Of a stretch of 64,000 nucleotides of DNA, positions 1 through 10,690 are shown piece after piece. A model generated the notes under the pieces. That model was given only the letters and a program-made list of their open reading frames with translations, had not been told where the DNA came from and made no database searches. The position numbers and the translations under genes were made by a program. The first letter of the stretch is position 1. Every line of letters begins with the position of its first letter. Source of the stretch: Sacculina carcini (Eukaryota > Arthropoda > Thecostraca > Sacculinidae); NCBI GenBank assembly GCA_916048095.2, contig OU696595.1, positions 110,001 through 174,000 on the forward strand, read 5' to 3'.

Positions 1-270
1 CTAGACTTTTCTGCTGCATTTGACACTGTTAATCATCTGCTTCTTATTGATACTCTGTTAGACTTAGGCATTAGCGACACAGCTCTCTCCTTCTTTCGCT
101 CTTATCTCTCTGATAGATCTCAATACGTCTCTACCTCTTCCAATTCTTGTAGTGAGGCTTGCCCACTAACTTGCGGTGTCCCTCAAGGCTCTGTCTTAGG
201 CCCTCTCCTCTTCAATATCTATCTAACCTCTGTAGGGAAAGTGCTTCGACGTCACGATGTGTCGTTTCGA
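1..270 (+). pseudogene. L2/CR1-type reverse transcriptase fragment
   Basis: The plus strand is open from the first base and encodes the middle of a non-LTR reverse transcriptase: LDFSAAFDTVNH (the first catalytic Asp block) and later GVPQGSVLGPLLFNIY. It resembles the RT of the L2-type element at 34.9-35.3 kb in this window. Similarity stops after a stretch matching the residues just before the expected YADD box; the YADD motif itself is absent. From about 286 the DNA becomes the opposite-strand copy of another element's endonuclease region. The fragment is cut on the left by the window edge, so its 5' extent is unknown. It cannot encode an active enzyme. Confidence 0.85.
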
Positions 271-285
271 TGTGTCGTTCCTTTG

Positions 286-1987
286 TATAGTTACAAAGCG
301 TGTTAGCATCCAGATCAGATTTCTTAAGTATAGGGAGAATACTGGCAGTTTTACATGCCAGAAATTCTCCATGAGTGAAAGAAGCATTGATGAAATTAGA
401 TAAGAAAGGAAGAAGTAGTTCAATGGAGTGAGGAATCCTGGAAAGATCAATGGGGTCGAGAAATGAAGAATGAATTTTAACATGTCTTAAAATAGCTCTA
501 CAGTCAGAGATGATTACTAGAGCAAAAGAGTTAAAAACAGATGAGGTTGAGCACGGAGAGGATAATGGTAAAACAGAAGGGAACAAGCAACGAATCTTAT
601 CGATTTTAGACTGAAAAAAATTCATGAATAAAGAAGGTAATTGGTTAGATGCCAAATCAGGAAGGATGAGACTACGGGAATTACCTAAAAGACTGTCAAA
701 AAGCTTCCACAGTTTCTTCGAATTGAGACAGGAAGAGATTTTAGTATTATAGTAAGATTTTTTGGCGGAATCACAGAGAAGGTGATGATGCCGACGAGCA
801 GAACAGAAAGTTTGCCAAGAAGAGTCAGTCTTGAGACGACACCATTGACGCTCAAGACGACGAAGGGAGATTTTAGAGTTTTTAATATCAGAGTTAAACC
901 AAGGACAGCGAGTATTAGTGGAGCTGAAGACTTTAACAGGAATAAAGGTGGACTTAAGAGAATCAAGGGATGTGTTGAAATACCCTAAGAGAGAAGCAGG
1001 CGGTATATCAACGAAACATTCAGTAGCAAAACACAAGTGCATATTGATATAAATAGAATCTAAGTCAGCATTACGATAATCCGAGAAAATAATAATTTTA
1101 GGAGATTTGCAAGTGATAGGGAGGAAAGCAGAAAATTCTATTAATGAATGGTCAGATATGGAGGAATCAATAGGAGAAACAGTGAGATCTTTAATCAGAA
1201 CAGAAGAATCAGAAAAAGAAAGGAGAAGATCAAGTGTGTGACCGTGAACATGAGTAGGACAGCAGATATGATTACAAAGACCAAATGAGTCAATTAATTG
1301 TAAAAACATAGAAGAACAAGACTTGAGATGGGGCGCATCAACCCAAAGGTTGAAGTCACCACAAATCACTATTCTAGAAGAGAAAATTGGAAGAAGTGTG
1401 TCTAGAAGAGAAGAAAATTCATCAAGAAAAATTGAGGAAGAAACAGAATTAAGACGGTAAATGTTGATAATACATACAGGAAAAGCATTTTTACCTAAAA
1501 CCTTACAACAAATATACTCAAATGACTTGATAGTTATATCTACACTACAAAGATGGGCCTTAATAATATTTGAATTATAGACAAAAGAAACACCACCACC
1601 AGAACATTTAGTAGAATTAGAGACATTCATAGGGCGACAATTATGAAAAGCTGAGTAGCCAGCAGGAAGAGAGCTGTCAAAAGAGGATATTTCAGCAACA
1701 GATAGCCACGATTCTATAACCAGAAAAATATCATACATAGGAAGAATGGACGCAAAAAGTGAAACTCTTGACCTAATAGACCTGAAATTATATAAAGCAC
1801 ATTTTAATAAGCCAATTTCATTATAAGACTTAGAGCGAGAAATCACTGGAGAAGAATCAGAGAGAGAAAAAAGACACTTATCAGCGGATGATGAGTTATC
1901 AGCAGAACGACGAGAGTGAAGATGAGATGTAGACTCGTTGTCGCTGGATGTGGACGAGACTGGTAGATCTGGCTGATCATTAGACAT
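286..1987 (-). pseudogene. L2/CR1-type ORF2, endonuclease region, copy 1
   Basis: ORF2 of a non-LTR retrotransposon begins with ATG at 1987, two bases after the ORF1 stop. The protein carries an apurinic-like endonuclease domain: ICGDFNLWVD in the middle and a later SDHSLIEF block, both typical catalytic blocks of this fold. A linker follows. Retroelement similarity ends at about 286, just where the reverse transcriptase domain should begin; the last 24 or so residues down to 212 are unrelated read-through. Loss of the 3' part is unusual because target-primed insertion normally truncates 5' ends. A copy differing by only about two bases lies at 3839-5540. Confidence 0.85.
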
Positions 1988-1989
1988 AT

Positions 1990-3288
1990 TCAGTTTCCCG
2001 AACGGCTGTCATCGCTGGTCTGGGTGCGATTGAAGACATGAGTCCTCGCCGAGATGAGACAGGGGCATGCAGGGTCGAATGACGAGTGGCTGGCGTTGCC
2101 ACGGCCAGCTCGCACACAGTTGGCGCATTTGCGTACATCGTTCAAGCGACACGACTTTGTGGCGTGTTTGCCTGCACACCAGCCACAAGTGTTCTCGCGG
2201 GCCTGGCACTTGTCAGCCGTGTGGCCGTGGCGCTGGCACTTGGCACAGCGAGTGACCCAGTAGCGGTCGTGCACCACGCACCGTCGGTCACCCAGGTACA
2301 AGTATCCGGACTTCATCACGATGTCACGGATGGCAGGAGAAACGGCGGCAACAACTGTTTTGCAGTGGCCAGCAGACGTTTTCGAAAAAAGCACCTTGAT
2401 GTCAGATGCATGCTTGATGGCCGGTTTGACTTCAGCGTTTTTTCGGCACACAGCGTCACGAATTTCAGTATCTGCGATGTCAGAACTGACTGATGTTATC
2501 GTGAGTTTAGGCACGATCTTGCCACGGCAGGAAGCTTTCAGCTGGCTGTCAGTCTTCATCACCAGCATCGCATTGTCGGCTGCTTTTGAGTCAGGGAGAC
2601 TCACTTCGATTGCACCTCGCTTTGTTGTCTTCATCTTGACGATGGGCGCAGACTTGAGGGCCTCAGACACTCGTTTTTTGTCGACTGGAGCCTTATCATG
2701 GGAGTGCACGATAATCTCGCGTGTCACTGCCTGAGCGAACGAACGCGGATGTTGAATAGGCACTGCCTGCGCGTACGAGCGCGGATGTTGAAAAGGCATC
2801 AGTGGCGGAGTCGGCATCAGTGGCGGAATTGGCATCACTGGTGGAGTTGACATCAGTGGCGGAGTTGGCAGCAGCGGAGGCTTCGGGCTGGTCATCCGTT
2901 GCAGCTGGACCTTAATTTCGCTGACAATCTTGGTCAGCTGCGCGAGAGATTGGCTCTCGGTCGAAGATGATTGGCCCATGTTCACCATGTTTTTTTTGTC
3001 GGCGGTTGTAATGCCGGCAAGGCTGTCCAGCCACTCCTCCATGTCTGCAGTGTTGCAGTCACGAGCGAGAGTGCAACTTTCACACGTGAAGGAAGCCCTG
3101 GTGGTGAAGAAATTCATGGCCATATACTTGGGCATACGGCTGCATCTCACATGCACATGTTTTTTGCATTGTGAACAGAACAACGCACAAGCAGTCACGG
3201 CCATTTTGCACGTGGTACAAATTGAGCCGTCAGGAGGGGAAGCAACGCGGGACGGTTGAAGCCCGGCAGGCTTGGTGATGGCGGCCAT
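1990..3288 (-). CDS. L2/CR1-type ORF1 protein (PHD-like and CCHC fingers)
   Basis: Nucleic-acid-binding ORF1 protein of a non-LTR retrotransposon, about 432 residues from the ATG at 3288; an upstream in-frame ATG at 3342 is rejected because the extra residues are translated CA repeat. Near the N-terminus lies a Cys/His cluster resembling a PHD finger (CTTC, CSQC, HVRC, CESC). A Pro/Met-rich repeat (PPLMPTPPLM units) follows. Near the C-terminus is CAKCQRHGHTADKC, a CCHC knuckle, plus further CxxC pairs. Its TGA stop (1992-1990) is followed two bases later by the ORF2 ATG, suggesting termination-reinitiation. The same two-finger layout occurs in the ORF1 at 32.1-33.2 kb. The frame is intact although the downstream ORF2 is truncated. 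Confidence 0.85.
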   Translation of the reverse strand: MAAITKPAGLQPSRVASPPDGSICTTCKMAVTACALFCSQCKKHVHVRCSRMPKYMAMNFFTTRASFTCESCTLARDCNTADMEEWLDSLAGITTADKKNMVNMGQSSSTESQSLAQLTKIVSEIKVQLQRMTSPKPPLLPTPPLMSTPPVMPIPPLMPTPPLMPFQHPRSYAQAVPIQHPRSFAQAVTREIIVHSHDKAPVDKKRVSEALKSAPIVKMKTTKRGAIEVSLPDSKAADNAMLVMKTDSQLKASCRGKIVPKLTITSVSSDIADTEIRDAVCRKNAEVKPAIKHASDIKVLFSKTSAGHCKTVVAAVSPAIRDIVMKSGYLYLGDRRCVVHDRYWVTRCAKCQRHGHTADKCQARENTCGWCAGKHATKSCRLNDVRKCANCVRAGRGNASHSSFDPACPCLISARTHVFNRTQTSDDSRSGN

Positions 3289-3307
3289 GACGGACACGAT
3301 AAGATCA

Positions 3308-3637
3308 CAAGCACACGATCTCACACACAGACACACACACACTCACAGACACACGCGCACACAGACACACGGCACACGCACACACCCGCACACGCACACA
3401 CATACACACAAACACGCGACTCACACTGAGGGGCCGTCCCCGACAAGGGGGGGGGGGCGCCAGGCACGAACGCACACACACACACACACGCACACGGAGG
3501 GTCGGGCCAGGCACGGAATTTAGCACCTAGCCGCGAAAACCTCAACCACTATCAGCAGCACAAATCACCACGAAAACACAAATAGCCGGAGCGACACAAA
3601 AACACATCCGCACAGGACAATCTCTCAAACAAGAGTG

Positions 3638-3674
<37 letters not shown>

Positions 3675-3679
3675 TCTTG

Positions 3680-3720
<41 letters not shown>

Positions 3721-3780
3721 GTTTGCACGAAAATATTTTTGCTCAAGTTTACACACACCACAAAACCCTGTCGGTTAATT
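3308..3780. repeat. CA-rich microsatellite tract
   Basis: Imperfect CA-rich DNA at about 3308-3500, then two nearly pure CA runs at 3638-3672 and 3684-3719. It lies immediately upstream of ORF1 of the minus-strand element and separates the two truncated copies. Open frames here are only translated dinucleotide repeat. A short TA run follows at about 3808-3826. Confidence 0.95.
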
Positions 3781-3838
3781 ATACAATTTCTGAATTAGCT
3801 ATGGTCTATATATATATATATATATAACACTACAGGTC

Positions 3839-5540
3839 TATAGTTACAAAGCGTGTTAGCATCCAGATCAGATTTCTTAAGTATAGGGAGAATACTGGCA
3901 GTTTTACATGCCAGAAATTCTCCATGAGTGAAAGAAGAATTGATGAAATTAGATAAGAAAGGAAGAAGTAGTTCAATGGAGTGAGGAATCCTGGAAAGAT
4001 CAATGGGGTCGAGAAATGAAGAATGAATTTTAACATGTCTTAAAATAGCTCTACAGTCAGAGATGATTACTAGAGCAAAAGAGTTAAAAACAGATGAGGT
4101 TGAGCACGGAGAGGATAATGGTAAAACAGAAGGGAACAAGCAACGAATCTTATCGATTTTAGACTGAAAAAAATTCATGAATAAAGAAGGTAATTGGTTA
4201 GATGCCAAATCAGGAAGGATGAGACTACGGGAATTACCTAAAAGACTGTCAAAAAGCTTCCACAGTTTCTTCGAATTGAGACAGGAAGAGATTTTAGTAT
4301 TATAGTAAGATTTTTTGGCGGAATCACAGAGAAGGTGATGATGCCGACGAGCAGAACAGAAAGTTTGCCAAGAAGAGTCAGTCTTGAGACGACACCATTG
4401 ACGCTCAAGACGACGAAGGGAGATTTTAGAGTTTTTAATATCAGAGTTAAACCAAGGACAGCGAGTATTAGTGGAGCTGAAGACTTTAACAGGAATAAAG
4501 GTGGACTTAAGAGAATCAAGGGATGTGTTGAAATACCCTAAGAGAGAAGCAGGCGGTATATCAACGAAACATTCAGTAGCAAAACACAAGTGCATATTGA
4601 TATAAATAGAATCTAAGTCAGCATTACGATAATCCGAGAAAATAATAATTTTAGGAGATTTGCAAGTGATAGGGAGGAAAGCAGAAAATTCTATTAATGA
4701 ATGGTCAGATATGGAGGAATCAATAGGAGAAACAGTGAGATCTTTAATCAGAACAGAAGAATCAGAAAAAGAAAGGAGAAGATCAAGTGTGTGACCGTGA
4801 ACATGAGTAGGACAGCAGATATGATTACAAAGACCAAATGAGTCAATTATTTGTAAAAACATAGAAGAACAAGACTTGAGATGGGGCGCATCAACCCAAA
4901 GGTTGAAGTCACCACAAATCACTATTCTAGAAGAGAAAATTGGAAGAAGTGTGTCTAGAAGAGAAGAAAATTCATCAAGAAAAATTGAGGAAGAAACAGA
5001 ATTAAGACGGTAAATGTTGATAATACATACAGGAAAAGCATTTTTACCTAAAACCTTACAACAAATATACTCAAATGACTTGATAGTTATATCTACACTA
5101 CAAAGATGGGCCTTAATAATATTTGAATTATAGACAAAAGAAACACCACCACCAGAACATTTAGTAGAATTAGAGACATTCATAGGGCGACAATTATGAA
5201 AAGCTGAGTAGCCAGCAGGAAGAGAGCTGTCAAAAGAGGATATTTCAGCAACAGATAGCCACGATTCTATAACCAGAAAAATATCATACATAGGAAGAAT
5301 GGACGCAAAAAGTGAAACTCTTGACCTAATAGACCTGAAATTATATAAAGCACATTTTAATAAGCCAATTTCATTATAAGACTTAGAGCGAGAAATCACT
5401 GGAGAAGAATCAGAGAGAGAAAAAAGACACTTATCAGCGGATGATGAGTTATCAGCAGAACGACGAGAGTGAAGATGAGATGTAGACTCGTTGTCGCTGG
5501 ATGTGGACGAGACTGGTAGATCTGGCTGATCATTAGACAT
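3839..5540 (-). pseudogene. L2/CR1-type ORF2, endonuclease region, copy 2
   Basis: Second copy of the ORF2 endonuclease segment, with the same motifs as copy 1 (ICGDFNLWVD, SDHSLIEF) and the same ATG two bases after an ORF1 stop. Retroelement homology ends at the same base as copy 1, and beyond that a few residues and a TA dinucleotide run follow. I see only about two substitutions in 1860 bp, including Ala/Ser in INASFT versus INSSFT and Leu/Ile in FLQLID versus FLQIID. No reverse transcriptase follows, so this is a dead fragment. Confidence 0.85.
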
Positions 5541-5542
5541 AT

Positions 5543-5698
5543 TCAGTTTCCCGAACGGCTGTCATCGCTGGTCTGGGTGCGATTGAAGACATGAGTCCTC
5601 GCCGAGATGAGACAGGGGCATGCAGGGTCGAATGACGAGTGGCTGGCGTTGCCACGGCCAGCTCGCACACAGTTGGCGCATTTGCGTACATCGTTCAA
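5543..5698 (-). pseudogene. 3' end of ORF1, copy 2
   Basis: This repeats the last roughly 50 codons of the ORF1 at 1990-3288, including its stop codon. Identity with copy 1 ends after the shared bases TCGTTCAA (2145 and 5698), where the sequence passes into a fragment of Polinton DNA polymerase. Confidence 0.85.
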
Positions 5699-5700
5699 CA

Positions 5701-5816
5701 GCTCCTGTTTCGAGGCTCACAAACGATCACGCTGTAAGGTGCGGCGTGGGTGTCCCAGATGTGGTGATATTTTGTACCCCACGTACAAAAGTCGCCATGT
5801 CTGTGGCACTCAAGTA
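5701..5816 (+). pseudogene. Polinton DNA polymerase B relic
   Basis: About 115 bases match the zinc-finger-rich N-terminal part of the polymerase gene at 60611-60725. They share SCFEAH, then CKVRRGC with a change to PRCGD, and end in HVCGT. Identity is high but not complete, so it derives from a related copy rather than the same element. The fragment ends at a GTAAGT sequence (a consensus splice donor) and then passes into the inverted repeat arm. Confidence 0.8.
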
Positions 5817-5825
5817 AGTCACTTC

Positions 5826-8800
5826 ATAAATCTTAGATGAATTTGTCACAACAATTATTGTTCAGAAGGACTTTTACAGCGGTGCGCACAATTTTTCTGC
5901 AATTAATTGTAAATTACGATGTTGAGAACAGTACAAGTAAACAAGCATAACACCGCAATCACTCAGTTTTTCTAGTGCATGAAACCTATCATCGCGCTGG
6001 TTTCCAATAATACACAATTTATCATACTTAATATACTTCTGCACAGTAAAAACCAAAGCAAAACAATATTATCAACATAAAAATATTACGCCAATCTTCG
6101 GCGACCAATTTCTCTCGAATACGAAATTTTTTCGGATGACATGGTTTTACTTCGCGCAGCCAAAATGTTTTACATGAATGACAATCCTGTTTTAGAGAAA
6201 ATACAACATTAACCCGCAATATATACGATCACTGGATGATGGGAATATGAAATACCAGCGTCACATATACGAAAGATGAGACGTTCAGCAATATCTTTGA
6301 AATATCACGAAAATATTCCGCAGAACACGTAAAATGTTTCAAGTCAATAGTGCATGATGTGATTAAATCAATATTGCCTGATGAAATCAATATAAGTATA
6401 TATTATTCGATTTGATAATGTGCAATCACAAATCCTTCTCACAATACTTCGTGATCTCACAGAGCGCATTTGTTGTGTGATACACATCCAAAACGTCTCT
6501 AGTCAAACTGATCATATTCTCGTCTGACATCCATCAATCCAACCATCTCATGAAATGCTCTAAAAACAAAGGCCTGTCATCCATAGCTGAATCAGTCATC
6601 GAATAAACATTTCTCAACCTGGAGCCTTTATACGGTGTCATTACATTACGAATAGTCCACCAACGCAATATTGTTTAAATAAAATGAGCAGTATCTTGAG
6701 ATAAATCAGGATTATTTGTAGAACCCAATGATCACCCAATGATGAGCCAACAACGCGAAATCACTCCCAACATTCAGCGCAAGTTTAATATGTTGTCCTT
6801 CAATACTCGACGGACGAACAGCTTTGAGCGACAAACCGTACGATGATCAAGTATATTGAGTTTACATTTGCTTGCTATTTATTGCCAACTTGTTCGCCAT
6901 TGCTATTATATCATATTATGTGGTTCTTCTATTGGAGCGTGGGATAGTACAAGTGAGCGCTTTATACTCGATACTGCAATGTAACACTTGTCAATACGCA
7001 CGAGACAGGAAATATCACGTGATGTTTGCAGCGTGAGACAGTGTCATTTTCCCACGGTTGAGCTCAAGAGACGAATCAGTGCCCCCTTATACAGTCAGCA
7101 AATTATTCTCACATGTAGACGTGGACACTCACACACGTACAATGTTCACGCACACACAGACATACATATTGGCGCAAAGAAACAAGCTGAATCACGTGAC
7201 ACCTCGACATAGATAACTCACTGTCATATGAAATAATCAACTCACTGTCATGAAACATTTATGCAGCTCATAAATTCGATTGCCTTGTGGAATATAAATT
7301 CATGCATTAGCATTGTTTTTCGCCTGTATTGGGATGCTTTCTGGTGTTTTGTTGTAGAAATGTCACCAAAACCTAAGAGGAGAAATAGAGCTTTGTGGGC
7401 ATCTACAAGCAGCAGCACAAGGATATTTTAGGTTATTTTTCCTGAAAATAAGGACACTTTTTTCTATATTAAGGTTACTTTTTGATAGCCCTAGTTATTA
7501 CTGAATTTATTCATGGGGATGTGAACGCCAAAATTCAATAAACTGCAGCACGCACACAGAAACAGATACACGTATACTAAATGAGGCGCGTGGGGTATCA
7601 CTATTTCACAAGACAGCACCATTCACCCACAGATCACCCGATATCCGCCACGTGATATCTACAATACTCGTCAGCACCATGCGAACACAACACTGTGAAT
7701 TCAGCACCTTGCGAACACTGGGCACATTTCCAAGCTAGCAAATACAATACAAGACAATTAAGCCCACACATACTAAAACGAATCTCACTACAGTGATATA
7801 TCCGTACCGCAAGTAGATTTCGAAGTCCTATAATATAAGCATTTCAAAAACTGCATCCAAATATAATCTAGCTAGACGAAAATCGATGCTCAAACACTGT
7901 ACAAACATTGGCTGTTCATATGAAAATATATGGCCTTATTGGTATAACGTATTTAACTAAGAAAAAACAACATAAATACGAATGGATGTACATATTTTAC
8001 TGAATATATCCACTAAACCGAAACCTCTGACCGCATCAATATGTCCAGGATGATGATGTCCAGAATCATCCGTGTGAGGAACACAAAGTGGCTGCACAAA
8101 TCACACTTAACACGAAATTTGACAAATTCGCACTTCACTCTAAACCGCACTGAAGTGAAACTCACTAAATACGTCAATTATCGCCAAGAATAGCACGCGA
8201 TAAAACACTAAACACACGAGAGCACTAACCACGTGCGCTCGCTAACGTGCAACTGCATGGCTGACAGTTGAAACAATAGACTTGTCACTGTCACGTGGCG
8301 ATGACGTCATACTTTCGTGGAAGGGCCTGTATCTAGGTGGCGTTGGTACAGTGCAAAACAGCGTCGCGTGAAGTGGATGTCGCACCAAAGGTACTAGACT
8401 CTTTGAAGGAGTTGGTGGGAGAGGTTGAACTTGGTGGAGGATTTTTTTAGATCTTTGGGGAATGGGTACAGCGTGCTTGAGTTTCGAGTACGTCTGCTTG
8501 TGTGTTCACTGAGGGGATTTGTGTTGCTTTTTTGGTTATGTGCGGTCGGGTGAGTAGATTAGCTCAAAACTGAATTTGTCTGTGTCAGTAAACAGTTTTC
8601 TTCATCCTTTTCACATTAAGTCTCTTTGTTAGTTTGTCCTAAATCAAGTGACAGCATGTCCTAAATCATCGTCCAAATTGTGCTCCTTCTCCAGTCGGTC
8701 TTATTTACTTCTTAAGGAAACACTTGTTGGGAAACGATTTTTTTTATTAAATCCAACAACTGCACAGCTGTGCCAATATCACGGGCGACCATGCCCGGAA

Positions 8801-8940
8801 AAGGTAGGCGTGGGTATGTGGACCCACACTTCTTCGACAACAGTGTGACAGATGAGGGACAATTTGTCACCCTCAGTCTTGAGAACCAGACGCTCGTCCA
8901 TAAAAAAGTTGGCCATGGATTGAAAAGGGTCTACAAAACA
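5826..8940. repeat. Left arm of 3.1-kb inverted repeat
   Basis: This arm is the reverse complement of 13343-16457, 3115 bases on each side with only a handful of differences, one being six versus seven A near 8901. The inner 600 bases are the 5' leader and ORF1 start of the jockey-like element; the rest is AT-rich DNA with no recognised gene. Small open frames at 5874-6219 and 6988-7212 are mirrored in the other arm and match no family I know. Confidence 0.95.
8791..8940 (+). pseudogene. N-terminal fragment of jockey-like ORF1 (left arm)
   Basis: This is an inverted copy of the first 50 or so codons of the ORF1 at 12261-13493, starting MPGKGRRGYVDPHFF. An A run of six instead of seven near 8901-8906 shifts the frame, and similarity ends at the arm boundary (8940). 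It is a non-functional by-product of the inverted repeat. Confidence 0.9.
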
Positions 8941-8979
8941 ATAATTTGTAATACAATATTTTAAATACAATAATTTGTA

Positions 8980-10690
8980 TATATAGCAAAATGATGAGCT
9001 CTGCAAGGTGGTTTTTTGCGGAGTATGCTGATAGTGCTTGTAGAGACTGTAACGAATCTGTGACAATAACTGTGTTGTTAATAACTCTTTTGTCAATGAA
9101 TATCAGGGCTTGGTACAGTGCGAGCAGTTCGGCAATAAAGATTGTAGTGTAGTGCGGAAGTTTGAAAAGAAGTTCAGTGCTGAGTGTCGGGATTACAACA
9201 GCACATCCTACCTGTTCGTCTAATTTAGATCCGTCTGTATATATGTATGTTCTTGCATTTGAGGTGTTTTGATATTCTAGGAAAGCTTGAACAATTTGTG
9301 CTGATGGACAAGTGTGTTTTTGTGGGACATCCAAAGTATCATACATGATATGTGGCGTTTCTGATGTGTATTTCTTTTGAGGTCTAGTGTCAAGAGATAT
9401 GTCAAACCCAAGCTCTTTTTTAGATTTAGCAAAAGACATTGACAATGTGTAACCGCAGTTTCTTCTAATTGTTTTAGGGTCGGCGTAGTTCAGGGATGTG
9501 AGCTGTGAGAGAAGAGGGTTGCATGGATGACCTTTGTCTTCTGCAATTTTTGTTCCATATTTAACCGTTGCTTGTAATCTGCGCAAATGGAGTGGAAAAA
9601 TTCCAGTTTCCCTGTAGATTTTATAAATTGGTGCGGTTCGGTGACATTTGGAGGCGATTCTGAGGCAAGTATTTTGTATGATGTCGAAAGGTTGCAAAAG
9701 TTCAGGAGATATGTGTGTTAATGATGAAGAACAATATTCCAAAATGGGTCTAATGAGGGCACAATACAATCGGGTGAGAACAATTCTGTCGGCACAATAA
9801 GATGGATGGGACAGGCATTTGATAATGCTGATCCTTTTCAGCGCTCTGGTTTTACATTCGATAATGTGTGGTTTCATTGTCAAGCGTGAGTCCAATAGCA
9901 CACCAAGGTATTTTGCCTGTGAATAGAATTGAATAGGCGCATTGTTTATGGTTAGTGGTGGAAGAGACGCTAGAGCTGGTGTAAGAAATTTGCGGAAAAT
10001 TACTGCTTTTGTTTTTCTGATGGAAATTTGAAAGCCAAAAGATGTGCAATTGGTCGCGAATCGGTCTAAAGCTGCTTGTGTTTCAGCTAGCAGGTTATGC
10101 ATTTCGTTTCCTGTGCACCAGAGCACAATGTCGTCGGCGTATAAGCTGTACTTGATGGAGGCCGGAAGGAGACGTATTGTTTGACACACGGCGATGCTGA
10201 AAAGTGTAGGGGAGAGGACGCTACGTTGCGTTACTCCATCTTCCTGTGGAAATAATTGCGAGAGTGAGTTGGTTCGTAGCTGGAAAGTGCGATTATTGAG
10301 GAATTCTTTAATGAACGAGTAAAGGTGTCCAATCAGATTATGAGATGATAGCAGTTGAAGAAGAGCGGTTTTTGACATGAGATTGAAGGCTGAGGTGAGG
10401 TCGAGAAAGACAGCTATTGTTATTTGTCCTCGTGCGAATCCCATCCTTATGCTCGATGTAAGGATATTGACGTTGTCGACAGTACTGCGCGAGTGCTGAT
10501 ACGCGGTTTGTTGGTCGCTTATAAGATTTGTGGTTTCCAAAAACTGATTTAATCTTGATAGTGCCATACGTTCGTAAATTTTGCAAAAAACTGATGTTAG
10601 TTGAATTGGTCGGTACGAAGCTGGTTCAAGGGGTGGTTTGTTAGGTTTTAGTATCGGAATGATATGAGAGTTACGCCACGTCGGTGGAAA
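8980..10690 (-). pseudogene. Jockey-like ORF2, reverse transcriptase and RNase H part
   Basis: Continuation of the ORF2 whose endonuclease half is at 10671-12185. It contains the RT blocks FLDLTSAFNLM and YADDIVLW, then a thumb/connection region and an RNase H domain starting YIYTDGSK with a second Asp in VTDSLQSL. The usually invariant GVPQGS box reads GVTQRS, so the enzyme may be impaired. The reading frame is separated from the endonuclease frame by an A8 run (about 10690-10697) in which one A too many causes a frameshift. The RNase H domain is cut off at about 8980 in AT-rich sequence before its last catalytic block, so the 3' end of the element is missing. Confidence 0.88.

Larger units (their letters stand above)
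3839..5698. repeat. Direct duplicate of 286-2145
   Basis: The 1860-bp segment 286-2145 recurs at 3839-5698 in the same orientation with a constant offset of 3553 bases and about two base differences. Both ends of the match are sharp. The duplicated block includes the ORF2 endonuclease region and the end of ORF1, so it looks like a recent segmental or tandem duplication rather than two independent insertions. Confidence 0.9.

Noticed and set aside
2054..2734. Overlapping plus-strand genes opposite ORF1
   Set aside because: They are antisense shadows of the minus-strand ORF1 with no independent motif.
1..3288. Twin-priming 5' inversion
   Set aside because: The inverted 5' part lies on the wrong side of the RT part, and both segments are truncated at their 3' sides.
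3272..3761. Several open frames rich in Thr/His or Cys/Val
   Set aside because: They are translations of CA/TG microsatellites.
8873..8980. C-terminal extension of the jockey-like RT after RNase H
   Set aside because: These residues are translated microsatellite and the antisense of the left inverted-repeat arm.
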